Shown one piece after another: positions 7,552-17,939 of a stretch of DNA of 42,192 bases; positions within the stretch are counted from its first letter, which is position 1; every line of letters begins with the position of its first letter. The position numbers and the translations under genes were made by a program. The DNA is from Thiobacillus sp. UBA6205. GTDB taxonomy: Bacteria > Pseudomonadota > Gammaproteobacteria > Burkholderiales > Thiobacillaceae. The stretch covers positions 20,451 to 62,642 of the forward strand of contig DISR01000023.1 of NCBI GenBank assembly GCA_002421825.1, in the 5' to 3' direction. The notes under the pieces are model-generated. The model saw nothing but the letters and a program-made list of their open reading frames with translations. It did not search any database and was not told the DNA's origin.

Positions 7552-10097
7552 TCTCGAGTGTTGGCCAACGCGGCCAGCTCATAGAGTTTCTCCAACGCCT
7601 CCTTCGGGCTGAGATCGTCTGGGTTCAGCGCATGCAGCGCTTCTAGCAGTTCTGCATCCGGCGCTGCGGCCTTGGTTTCCATCGGCTCGACGAAGAGGTC
7701 GCCCTGCGGACCTTGCTGCACCTGGGCGTCTTCCAGCTCCTTCAAACGCTTCTTCGCCGCGGCGATGACCTTGGGCGGCACGCCAGCCAGGCGCGCGACC
7801 TGAATGCCGTAGCTTTGCGAGGCGGGCCCGTCTTCCACTGCATGCAGGAATACCAGGTCCTCGCCATGCTCGACCGCGTCGAGATGCACGTTGACGAGCT
7901 GGCGGTGCTGCAAAGCCAATTGGGTCAGCTCGAAATAATGCGTGGCGAACAGGGTGAGCGCGTGTGAGTCGGTGAGCAGAAAGCGCGCCGTGGCCCAGGC
8001 CAGCGCCAGACCGTCGAAGGTCGAGGTGCCGCGGCCGATCTCGTCCAGCAGCACCAGGCTGTGTTCGGTGGCATGGCGCAGGATGGCCGCGGTCTCGGTC
8101 ATTTCCACCATGAAGGTGGAGCGGCCGCCGGCCAGGTCGTCGGAGGCGCCGATGCGGGTGAAGATCTGGTCAACCGGGCCGATGACGGCGGATTTGGCCG
8201 GCAAGGGCAATCCACAGCAGGCGAGCAGGGTGATGAGCGCGGTCTGCCGCATGTAGGTGGACTTGCCGCCCATGTTGGGGCCGGTGATGAGCAGCATCTG
8301 CCGGGTGGGCGAGAGCAGGGTGTCGTTGGGAATGAAATTGTCCACCTGCGCTTCCACCACCGGATGGCGGCCGGCCTCGATGTCGATTCCGGCAGTTTCG
8401 GCATATTCTGGCAGCACCCAGTCCAGCGTGGCGAGGCGCTCGCCCTGGCTTGCCAGCACATCGAGCTCCGCCAGCGCGGCAGCGGCTCTCAAAAGCTGCG
8501 GCACCTGCGGCGCGATGGCGTCGAGCACTTGCTCGAACAACAGCTTCTCACGTGCCAGCGCGCGTTCGCGTGCAGACAGCGCCTTGTCCTCGAAGGCTTT
8601 CAGTTCCGGGGTGATGTAGCGCTCGGCGTTCTTCAGCGTCTGCCGGCGGCGGTAATCGTCGGGGATTTTCTCGACATGCGCATGGGTGACCTCGATGTAG
8701 AAGCCATGCACCTTGTTGTATTCGACTTTCAGGCTGGGGATGCCGGTGCGCTCGCGCTCGCGTGTTTCCAGGTCGAGCAGGAAGGCGCCGGCGTTTTCGG
8801 TCAAGGCGCGCAGCTCGTCGAGTTCCGGGTCGAAGCCGTCGGCGATGACGCCGCCTTCGCGCAGGACGGTGGCCGGCTCCGGCTGGATGGCGCGGGCGAG
8901 TTGTTCGTGCAGCTCCGGCAGCGGCGCACAGGCAGCCTTGATTGCCATGAGTGCGGGCGAATCCAGGCCCAGCAGCGCCTGCACTTCGGGCAACAGGGCG
9001 AGGGTATCGCGCATGGCCGAAAGATCACGCGGCCGCGCAGTGCGCAATGCGCAGCGCCCGGCGATGCGTTCGAGGTCGGCGCAGGATTTCAGCAGCGTCG
9101 CAAGCCGGCTGCGCAAATTGCCGTCTTCCGACAGCGCGCGGATGGCCTCGGCGCGCTGTGCAAGCCTTCCCCGATCGCGCAGCGGATGGTGCAGCCAGTG
9201 GCGCAGCAGGCGCGCGCCCATGGCGGTGATCGTGGCGTCGATGGCGGAAAGCAGGGTGGGCGCAGCTTCGCCGCGCAGGGTTTCGGTCAGTTCCAGGTTG
9301 CGGCGGGTGGCCGCATCCATGCGCACGAAGGCGTCGCTGCGCTCGATCGACAATCCCTGCAAATGCGGCAACGCACTGCGTTGGGTTTGCTTCACATAAT
9401 CGAGCAGCGCGCCGGCTGCGGCGATGGCATGCGGCTGATCCTCCACGCCGAAGGCGGACAGGTCGCGGCTGCCGAACTGTTTGGCAAGATCATGCGCGGC
9501 GCGCGTGCTGTCGAATTGCCAGGGCGCGAGTTTCCGGTGCGGGCCGTTGAACTCGATTGACAGGCTGTCCGGCAACAGGCATTCCGCCGGTTTCAGGCGC
9601 GCGAGCAGGGCAGGCAACTCGTTTTCGGCAAGCTGCGCCACCGTCATGCGCCCGGCGGCGAGATTGAGCCAGGCTGCGCCCACGGTGTTTTTGTCGTGCG
9701 CCAGCGCCAGGAGCAGGGTGTCGCGGTGCTCGTCCATGAGCGAGGCGTCGGTCAGCGTGCCCGGCGTGATGATGCGCGTGACCTGGCGTTCCACCGGGCC
9801 CTTGGACGTCGCGGGGTCGCCCACCTGCTCGCATACCACCACCGACTCGCCCAGTTTCAGGAGCTTGGCCAGATACTGCTCGGCGGCATGGTAGGGCACG
9901 CCCGCCATCCTGATCGGCTCGCCCGCCGACTGCCCGCGCGTGGTGAGGGTGATGCCCAGCAGCCGCGCGGCCTTGACGGCGTCGTCGAAGAACAGCTCGT
10001 AGAAATCCCCCATGCGGTAGAACACCAGCATGTCGGGGTGCTGGATCTTGATGCCCAGGTACTGGGCCATCATGGGGGTGTGCTTGGGGGGTTCCAC
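7548..10097 (-). CDS. mutS: DNA mismatch repair protein MutS
   Basis: Mismatch-recognition ATPase of post-replicative repair. The 849-residue product has the mismatch-binding Phe-x-Glu motif near the N-terminus (FYRMGDFYELFFDDA), the connector, lever and clamp regions, then the ABC-type ATPase with Walker A GPNMGGKST, the Q-loop/signature region (ASDDLAGGRSTFMVEM) and Walker B LVLLDEIGRGTSTFDG. The longest frame starts with GTG at 10097; the first ATG in frame is about nine codons later (MMAQYLG), so the exact start is uncertain by a few residues. It is convergent with the DUF2818 gene and overlaps its stop. MutS normally limits slippage at short repeats, which is relevant to the tetranucleotide tract in hsdS. 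Confidence 0.98.
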   Translation of the reverse strand: MEPPKHTPMMAQYLGIKIQHPDMLVFYRMGDFYELFFDDAVKAARLLGITLTTRGQSAGEPIRMAGVPYHAAEQYLAKLLKLGESVVVCEQVGDPATSKGPVERQVTRIITPGTLTDASLMDEHRDTLLLALAHDKNTVGAAWLNLAAGRMTVAQLAENELPALLARLKPAECLLPDSLSIEFNGPHRKLAPWQFDSTRAAHDLAKQFGSRDLSAFGVEDQPHAIAAAGALLDYVKQTQRSALPHLQGLSIERSDAFVRMDAATRRNLELTETLRGEAAPTLLSAIDATITAMGARLLRHWLHHPLRDRGRLAQRAEAIRALSEDGNLRSRLATLLKSCADLERIAGRCALRTARPRDLSAMRDTLALLPEVQALLGLDSPALMAIKAACAPLPELHEQLARAIQPEPATVLREGGVIADGFDPELDELRALTENAGAFLLDLETRERERTGIPSLKVEYNKVHGFYIEVTHAHVEKIPDDYRRRQTLKNAERYITPELKAFEDKALSARERALAREKLLFEQVLDAIAPQVPQLLRAAAALAELDVLASQGERLATLDWVLPEYAETAGIDIEAGRHPVVEAQVDNFIPNDTLLSPTRQMLLITGPNMGGKSTYMRQTALITLLACCGLPLPAKSAVIGPVDQIFTRIGASDDLAGGRSTFMVEMTETAAILRHATEHSLVLLDEIGRGTSTFDGLALAWATARFLLTDSHALTLFATHYFELTQLALQHRQLVNVHLDAVEHGEDLVFLHAVEDGPASQSYGIQVARLAGVPPKVIAAAKKRLKELEDAQVQQGPQGDLFVEPMETKAAAPDAELLEALHALNPDDLSPKEALEKLYELAALANTRD

Positions 10098-10179
10098 GGA
10101 TTCTTTATGGGCGTCTGCGCGCCGTTTGTGACCTGTGAATTTTACTACGGTGCGGCTGGGCTCGATGCTCGAACTCTTG

Positions 10180-10195
10180 GCAGCGGCTTCGCTGC
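10180..10195. terminator. Short perfect hairpin between mutS and the DUF4325 gene
   Basis: GCAGCG and CGCTGC pair perfectly around the 4-base loop GCTT, 8 bases beyond the DUF4325 stop. There is no T-run on either side, so it may be only a weak or Rho-assisted end for the minus-strand DUF4325 transcript, or have no role. Confidence 0.3.
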
Positions 10196-10203
10196 AGGCC
10201 CGG

Positions 10204-10512
10204 TCAATGGGAATGAGCTTTGAGGTACTGGTCGCAACGATCCGCTGCGACGAATTCGATGATGGCGCGCACGTCGTCAGAACAGGCCCTGAAAATCAGG
10301 CGGCTCAGGATATCGGGACCATGACGGAGAATCAGGCCGCCGACCAGTTCATCGACAAATGACTGCGTGGCTTCGACACCCGCGAAATCGAGTACCACTT
10401 CATACCCGCGTGCCAAAGCCTTTTCCGCCTCGTCCCGCAGTGGGGAGGCGGTATGGCGCGTGCCAACCATGTGGCCGCGGGCATATTGGTTCAGGGTGAT
10501 TTGAGAGCGCAT
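10204..10512 (-). CDS. DUF4325 (STAS-like) protein
   Basis: About 102 residues from the ATG at 10512 (MRSQITLNQYARGHMVGTRH); a TTG further upstream at 10560 would add 16 residues and overlap the preceding gene, so I prefer the ATG. The core GYEVVLDFAGVEATQSFVDE followed by LVGG matches the DUF4325 STAS-like fold as I remember it: a short beta strand, then a conserved serine/aspartate helix start. Function is not established. It lies 40 bases downstream of the STAS-ATPase gene on the same strand, so the pair is probably cotranscribed and may act together as a signalling or toxin-like switch, which is inference. Confidence 0.7.
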   Translation of the reverse strand: MRSQITLNQYARGHMVGTRHTASPLRDEAEKALARGYEVVLDFAGVEATQSFVDELVGGLILRHGPDILSRLIFRACSDDVRAIIEFVAADRCDQYLKAHSH

Positions 10513-10552
10513 TGCGCCAAGGTAACAGAAATTCCCAATAAAAATCAATAAG

Positions 10553-11539
10553 CTATTCAAACCGCAGTCCGGGCCTGTATTGGCCCTCGTAAGCCGGCAA
10601 GAGCTCGCGATAGCGTATGTCGGGCAGTCCTACCCGCCTGCATTCCAGGGCAATGGCCGTGCCCTGCCAATAGGCATGGCCGGCCAGTTCACCGCTCTTG
10701 CCGGCCGTATCGTGCCTGGCATCCCCGCTTACAATCACCAGACGGCCGCCTGCGTGTTCGGCGATGCGGCAGGTCGTCGTCAGGCCGACGCCCTGGTTGA
10801 CCGACTCCAGGTTCAGGCGCAGATCGCGATTACAACTGACGCGGGGCTGCAAGGCCGCCAGAATCGCCTCAAGGTGGCGTTCGTGCTTCAGTTCCGGATG
10901 CCCGCGCAGTGAGGCAAGAATGCCGCAGCCGTTGTCCACCACGCCCAGCCTGATTATGCCGCTGCTGGGGTAATGCTGGCTTGCCACCCAAACGCTGGCA
11001 TGAGCAAAGCCATGTCCCCTGGCATGGGTCAGTGCGTTTTCCAACAGTTCACTCAAGGCGTACTGGATGGGCTCGACCAGCCGGTCGAAGGTGGTATAGC
11101 CGGACATTTCATCCGGGGGCTCGTCAGGGTCAATGCCGGGTAAGTGCCCAACCAGCGCATGCGCCAGCCGATAGGCTGCCTGGTCGACTTCCTGCGGGGT
11201 ATCCAAGCGGGTCAGCTCCACCAGGCTGTCGCCCCGGTTGTGCCGCTGGTTCGCCGGCGGCCCGCAGTCCACCCGTTCCACCCCCTCGAACACATCCATG
11301 CGACCCAGGTAGCCGGCCGCCGCTGCGCCCAGACCGCAAACCTGCACGGTGCGTTCTACGTCGCGCAGCATCTGGAAGGTGGCGCCTAGCATGGCCAGGC
11401 CAAAAGGGTCGGCAAATTTCAGCCGGCTGGCATCGACCAGCACGGCCCCGCCACCTTCCAGCAAAAGGCCGCAGACTGCCACCGTATCATCAGCCGAGCG
11501 GGCAGAGAGGTAGGGTGGCAGGGTGATGGTTTTGGGCAC
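10553..11539 (-). CDS. STAS domain - histidine kinase-like ATPase fusion
   Basis: A 328-residue protein with two parts. Residues 1-100 look like a STAS domain: VLVDASRLKFADPFGLAML aligns with the anti-anti-sigma core, but the phosphorylatable serine of the DSxG motif is replaced by proline (ADPFGL). Residues 140-310 are a GHKL-type ATPase: N box ELLENALTHARG, G1 box VVDNGCGI and G2-like NQGVGLTTTCRIAEHAGG. It has no dimerisation/phosphoacceptor histidine domain, so it is not a classical sensor kinase. A GTG start at 11539 abuts the stop of the DUF262 remnant, whose end supplies a GGAGG site 7 bases upstream. Followed by the DUF4325 gene. Role unknown; the surroundings suggest defence or stress switching. 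Confidence 0.7.
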   Translation of the reverse strand: MPKTITLPPYLSARSADDTVAVCGLLLEGGGAVLVDASRLKFADPFGLAMLGATFQMLRDVERTVQVCGLGAAAAGYLGRMDVFEGVERVDCGPPANQRHNRGDSLVELTRLDTPQEVDQAAYRLAHALVGHLPGIDPDEPPDEMSGYTTFDRLVEPIQYALSELLENALTHARGHGFAHASVWVASQHYPSSGIIRLGVVDNGCGILASLRGHPELKHERHLEAILAALQPRVSCNRDLRLNLESVNQGVGLTTTCRIAEHAGGRLVIVSGDARHDTAGKSGELAGHAYWQGTAIALECRRVGLPDIRYRELLPAYEGQYRPGLRFE

Positions 11540-11656
11540 TCACAGGCCTCCACTAAGCGGCCGCTGGATTTCCGGGATGGCGATCTCGCCCTCGCGCACC
11601 TTGGAGAGGACGCTCTCGATGAGGTATTGGTTGACGGCGTATTTCTGGGTTTTCAT
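11540..11656 (-). pseudogene. N-terminal remnant of a DUF262 (GmrSD-like) protein
   Basis: An ATG at 11656 opens a 38-codon frame, MKTQKYAVNQYLIESVLSKV continuing REGEIAIPEIQRPLSGGL, then TGA at 11540. The stretch up to IPEIQRP is the N-terminal hallmark of DUF262 proteins, where the family continues with an aromatic/W-containing helix that is missing here. The homology stops abruptly and the tail contains the ribosome site of the next gene, which starts directly after the stop. Best read as a deletion scar left from a DUF262-type modification-dependent restriction gene; a leader peptide is the alternative. Confidence 0.6.
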
Positions 11657-11713
11657 ATCGATATTTCACAAGAGCGGCCATCAAACTTTTCCAATATTCG
11701 AGTTGTGGCGACA

Positions 11714-11733
11714 CATTACATAGCCATGTAATG
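11714..11733. other. Perfect inverted repeat downstream of hsdR
   Basis: CATTACAT and ATGTAATG form a perfect 8-bp stem around AGCC. It lies 39 bases beyond the hsdR stop in an AT-richer stretch (11657-11771) that otherwise holds no gene. No T-run follows, so either an operator or a weak transcript end; I cannot choose. Confidence 0.4.
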
Positions 11734-11771
11734 GAAAGGCCAAAAGCCCTGGCTCATCGTTTTTCTTCCAT

Positions 11772-14700
11772 TCAAGTGAGGCCAAAATAGCGCTCGAAGA
11801 ACGCTACCAGCTTATCCAGCACTGTTTTCTTTTTTGTCGCGTGGCCGTTGTTTTTGGTAAATCTTGAAACCGGCGGCAGTATCTTCGTGATTGCCGTGCC
11901 CGTGGTCGGGATCGCGCCATCGCGGAAGGCGTTGTCCACGAATGCCTTGGTCTCGTCGGCGTTCAAGCCTTCATCGGCGATGATCCGATCCAGCTCCTCC
12001 ACCTTCCTCTTCGCCACGAAAGCCTGCCATTGCGAATCCACCTTGGCTTTCGTGGAAACGGTATCCACGAACTGCTCGATGAGGTCTTTCTTGTTGCGCA
12101 AGCTGGGGCTGGCGTTGATCGCGCGCTCGATGGTGGCACGGATTTCCTTGTCCTGCCCGCTGCCCTTGGTCTTCAGATACCGCTCGACCAGCATCAGGAT
12201 GTAATCGACGTTGATTTCGACCTGCTTGATCAGCTCGATCTCGAACACCACGTCGTCGTTGATCGACTCCTTGTCGGCATCCGACGTACTACGGAATTCG
12301 GCATAGAGATTCAGATACAGGCTCTGGTAATCCTGGAAATCTCGTTCGCTGAGTATTTCGTTACCGGCAAAATCATCGAAGGCGGTAAGGATGTTCTTCA
12401 GCCGCAGGATCGAACCAAAGAGCTTGATGAACGCCTTCTGTGCCGCCTCTCCGGTGATCGCCTTGCCGAGCGGGAAATTGGTGACGAGTTCCTCGATCCG
12501 CTTCTGGTATTCCTTGTAATACTCGGCGTAAGGCTTGAGCAACACGATGCCCTTGGCGTCCTTATTGCCGAACAGCGCCAAGGCGTCGTTGGTTTCCTGT
12601 TCCAGATCGCGGAAGGAAACGATGTTGCCGTAGGTCTTGACCGAATTGAGGATGCGGTTGGTACGCGAATAGGCCTGGATCAGTCCGTGCGCACGCAGGT
12701 TCTTATCCGCCCACAGGGTGTTCAGCGTCGTGGCGTCGAAACCGGTCAGGAACATATTGACCACGATCACCAAGTCGAGCTCACGTTTCTTCAGACGCTG
12801 CGACAAATCCTTGTAGTAGTTCTGGAACTTGTCGGCAGACGTGTCGAAACTGGTGCCGAACAGGGCGTTGTAGTCGCCGATGGCCGCATCCAGAAAATCG
12901 CGCGAACTTTTATCCAGCCCCTCGGTTTCGAACTCTTCCTCGCCCAGCAGGCCGTCGGATTCTTCTTCGTTGGCGGCAAAGCTGTAGATCAGACCAACCT
13001 TGAGGCGCTGAGCCTCAGGCAAATCCTTCTGCTGTGCCGAAAATTCAGCGTAGTAGCGTTTGGCCGCGTCGATGGAGGCGCAAGCAAACAGTGAATTAAA
13101 TCCGGCCAGCCTCTTACCATCGTGACGATAGCTGGCACTGCGCTTGGTCTTCTGGTCGAAGTGCTCGCGGATATAGCCCACGATCTGCGTGACGCGTTCC
13201 GGTGCCAGCAGCGCCCGCTCTGTATCGATGGCCGATACCTTCTTGTCCTTGATGCTCGATGAGGCCTTGATTGTGTTGATGTAGTCGATGCGGAAGGGCA
13301 GCACATTCTTGTCGTTGATGGCATCGACAATCGTGTACGTGTGCAGCCTGTCGCCAAAGGCCTGTTCCGTGGTGCGCCGCAGCGGGTTGCCGCTGGCGCC
13401 TGCGTTGTCGGCGAAGATCGGCGTGCCGGTGAAACCGAACAGATGGTAGCGCTTGAAAACCCGGGTGATTTCGTCATGCATGTCGCCGAACTGGCTGCGA
13501 TGGCATTCGTCGAAAATTACCACCACATGCTGGTCATAGACCGGATGCTTCTTGTTCTTCGCCACGAAGCGGGAAAGCTTCTGGATGGTGGTGATGATGA
13601 TGCGTGCGCTCGGGTCTTCCAGCTGCCTTTTCAGCACCGTCGTCGAGGTATTGGAGTTGGCCGCCCCTTTCTCGAAGCGCTCGTACTCACGCATGGTCTG
13701 GTAGTCGAGGTCTTTCCTGTCTACCACGAAGAGTACCTTGTCGATGTCCGGCAAGCCTCGCGCCAGTTGTGCCGCCTTGAAACTGGTCAGCGTCTTGCCG
13801 CTGCCGGTGGTGTGCCAGATGTAGCCGCCCGCCGCGACGGTGCCCAACTGCTTGTGGTTGGTGGCGGTGCCGATGCGTTGCAGGATGCGTTCCGCCGCGA
13901 CGATCTGATAGGGCCGCATCACCAGCAGCTTGCGATCCACGTCGAAAACGCAGTAACGGGTCAGGACGTTGAGTAGCGAGTGCTTGGCGAAAAAGGTCTT
14001 GGCAAACCCGGTCAGCTCGGTGATCGGCTGGTTTTTCGCATCGGCCCACCAGCTGGTGAACGAAAAACTGTTGGAGGTTTTCTGGCGTGAGCGCTTGCTG
14101 CGCTGCTCCGCCAGATGGCCATCGCGCACGGTGTTGCTGTAATACTTGGTCAGCGTGCCGTTGCTGATGACGAACAGTTGTACGTATTCGAACAGGCCGC
14201 AACCTGCCCAGAAGCTGTCGCGCTGGTAGCGGTTGATCTGGTTGAAGGCCTCGCGGATATCCACGCCACGCCGCTTCAACTCAATGTGCACCATCGGCAA
14301 GCCATTGACCAGCACCGTTACGTCGTAGCGATTTGCCCGCGCAGCGCCTTGATCGCCTTGGGGGACTTCATACTGGTTGATGACTTGCAGGCTGTTGTTG
14401 TGGATGTGCTGCTTGTCGATCAGGTAGATATTTTTGATGCTACCGTCGTCGCGCTTGAGTATCTGGATATGGTCTTCCTGGATGCGCGCGGTTTTTTCGA
14501 TGAGACCGTCGTTGCTGCCGGCAATGCAGCTACCGTAGAAACGTTCCCATTCGGCGTCGGAGAACTGAATCTTGTTCAGTTTTTCCAATTGGCGGCGCAG
14601 GTTGGCGATCAGCTCCGCTTCCGAGGTGATGGGCAGGTATTCATAAGCCTGCACTTGCAGCTGCTTGATGAAGGCCTTTTCCAGTCCGGCCTCGGACTGA

Positions 14701-14806
14701 TAGGCAGCTTCCCGAACGCCCAGGAATTCAGGCAGGAATTCGGCAACGACGGTGCTCTCGTTGGATAGTGCAATCGGTTCGTAGCGGCAAGACTTGAGGT
14801 CTTCGC

Positions 14807-14810
<4 letters not shown>
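11772..14810 (-). CDS. hsdR: Type I restriction enzyme, R subunit (EcoR124I-like)
   Basis: Motor and nuclease subunit of a type I restriction-modification system: it translocates DNA by ATP hydrolysis and cleaves far from the unmethylated site. The 1012-residue length is close to EcoR124I HsdR (about 1,040). The N-terminal PD-(D/E)xK nuclease is intact (RYDVTVLVNG then HIELKRRG, roughly residues 160-180). The helicase follows, with Walker A TTGSGKT near residue 336, DECH as motif II, GFTGTP as motif III, and the C-terminal helicase lobe ending in ATTLNTLWADKNLRAHGLIQ and YSRTNR. The C-terminal third is the HsdM-contact region. The ATG overlaps the hsdS stop as ATGA. Base composition looks lower in GC than the surrounding core genes, suggesting horizontal gain. 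Confidence 0.96.
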
Positions 14811-16080
<1,270 letters not shown>

Positions 16081-16084
<4 letters not shown>

Positions 16085-17661
16085 GCCTGCTCCCCTTCCA
16101 GATCGGCGACGATGGCATCGATCTGTGTCCGCAATTCCGCTTGCCGCGCCACGATGTGGGCGATCTCGGCGTTGAGTGACTTGATGTCCACCGGTTCGGT
16201 GGTATCTGGCTGTTCGACGTAGGACGAAACCGTAATCTTGTAGCCGTTCTCTGCAATGTCGCCATTGCCCACCAGCCGCGCGAAGTGGTCAATGCTCTTT
16301 CGTTGGACGAAGGCATCGAGGATTTTCTGCTGGTGCTTGGGCAGGAGCTTGTTCTTGTTGCCGTTGCGCACGAATTCGGCAGAGGCGTCGATGAACAGGG
16401 TGGCGTTGTCGTTCTTGGATTTCTTTAGAACGATGATGCAGGTTTCGGTCGTGGTGCCGAAGAACAAGTCGGGCGGCAGCTGGATGACGGTATCGACGTA
16501 GTTGTTGTCGATCAGATACTGGCGGATCTTCTGTTCTGCGCCACCGCGATACAGCACGCCGGGATACTCGACGATGGCTGCCGTACCGCTGACTGCAAGC
16601 CAACTGAGGATGTGCAGGGTGAAAGCAAGATCGGCATAGCTTTTCGGCGCAAGCACACCAGCGGGCGCAAAGCGCGGATCGTTGATCAGCAGCGGGTTGG
16701 CGTCGCCATCCCATTTGATCGAGTACGGCGGATTGGAGACGATGGCTTCGAAGGGCTCGTCATCCCAGTGGGCCGGGTCGGTGAGGGTGTCGCCGTGGGC
16801 GATGTCGAACTTCTCGAAATTGACATCGTGCAGGAACATGTTGATCCGGCACAGGTTGTAGGTGGTCAGGTTGATTTCCTGGCCGAAGAAGCCCTGGCGC
16901 ACCTTGTCGTGGCCCAGCACCTTGACGAACTTGAGCAGCAGCGAACCCGATCCGCAGGCCGGGTCATACACTTTGTTGACTTCGGTCTTGCCGACGACGG
17001 TGATGCGGGCGAGCAGTTCGGAAACTTCTTGCGGCGTGTAGAACTCGCCGCCGGACTTGCCGGCGGTGGAGGCGTACATCTGCATCAGGTATTCGTAGGC
17101 GTCGCCGAACAGGTCGATGGTGTTTTCCGTAAACCCGCCTTCGCTGCTGGCCAGTGGCAGGTCGCCGATGGCGTCGAGCAGCTTGACCAGTTTTTCGTTG
17201 CGCTTGGCCACGGTGGGGCCCAGTTTCGAACTGTTCACGTCGAGGTCGTCGAACAGGCCCTTGATGTCGTTCTCCGAGTCGCTGCCGGTGGCCGAGCCTT
17301 CGATGTCGGCAAAGATACGGGAGAGCGTTTCATTGAGATTGGTGTCATGACGGGAACGGGCGCGCACATTGGCGAAAAGTTCGGAAGGCAGGATGTAGAA
17401 GCCCTTCTCCTTCACCGTCTCGGCGCGGCCGAATTCGGCATCGGCATCGCTCAAGCGTGCATAGTCGAAATCAGGAGTGCCGGCCTTGCGCTCCTGTTCG
17501 TTGAGATAGCTGGTCAGGTTTTCCGAGATGAAGCGGTAGAACAGCATGCCGAGCACGTAGGTCTTGAAGTCCCAGCCGTCCACGCTGCCGCGCAGATCGT
17601 TGGCGATGCGCCAGATGGTCTTGTGCAGCTCCGCCCGTTCGGTTTCTTTGTTGTTGTTCAC
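16081..17661 (-). CDS. hsdM: Type I DNA adenine methyltransferase subunit
   Basis: N6-adenine methyltransferase subunit that, with HsdS, methylates the host recognition site. The 526-residue product has the N-terminal helical HsdM domain (WRIANDLRGSVDGWDFKTYV and following), SAM-binding motif I YDPACGSGSLLL near residue 232 and catalytic motif IV NPPYSIKWD near residue 309, typical of gamma-class enzymes. Length is close to EcoR124I HsdM. The start is GTG at 17661, overlapping the stop of the upstream nuclease-fragment ORF by 4 bases (GTGA). Its own stop overlaps hsdS (ATGA). No strong independent promoter was seen in the 45 bases between suhB and this cluster, so read-through from upstream or an internal promoter is possible. 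Confidence 0.96.
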
Positions 17662-17894
17662 GCTTTCAAACCTTTGGGCACAGTCATGGCGGCATCGGCT
17701 GGATTTACGGAAAAGCGCTTGGCTTCGATGACGGCGAGGGAGCGACCGTGGCGGTCGCAGAGGGCATGGTCCGCGCGCGTGCCGTCTCCCAGCACAACCT
17801 CATAGCGGACGCTATTGGTGTCCTGGACGTTCCACCCCTGATCGGCCAGTTGGGCGTCAATAACGACGCGCGAGAAGGCTTCGTTTTTTGCCAT
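17658..17894 (-). pseudogene. Orphan N-terminal nuclease fragment of a second HsdR family
   Basis: A 78-residue frame from the ATG at 17894 (MAKNEAFSRVVIDAQLADQG). It matches the start of large type I/helicase-type R subunits of a different family from the downstream HsdR: VVIDAQLADQGW, then the PD-(D/E)xK core with RADHALCD (acidic residue) and AVIEAKR (ExK). Full-length relatives continue for several hundred residues with a helicase; here the frame ends KGLKA exactly at hsdM, overlapping it by GTGA. Either a decayed remnant of a recombined restriction gene or a retained mini-nuclease translationally coupled to hsdM. The catalytic residues survive, which keeps the second option open. Confidence 0.6.
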
Positions 17895-17939
17895 TTCTGG
17901 CAATTCTATCCGAAGCCGACAGGACTTATCCGCAGGGGG

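Noticed and set aside
17895..17939. Promoter for the hsd cluster in the suhB gap
   Set aside because: A TAGAAT-like hexamer is present on the minus strand but no -35 at a suitable distance, so not listed as a feature.
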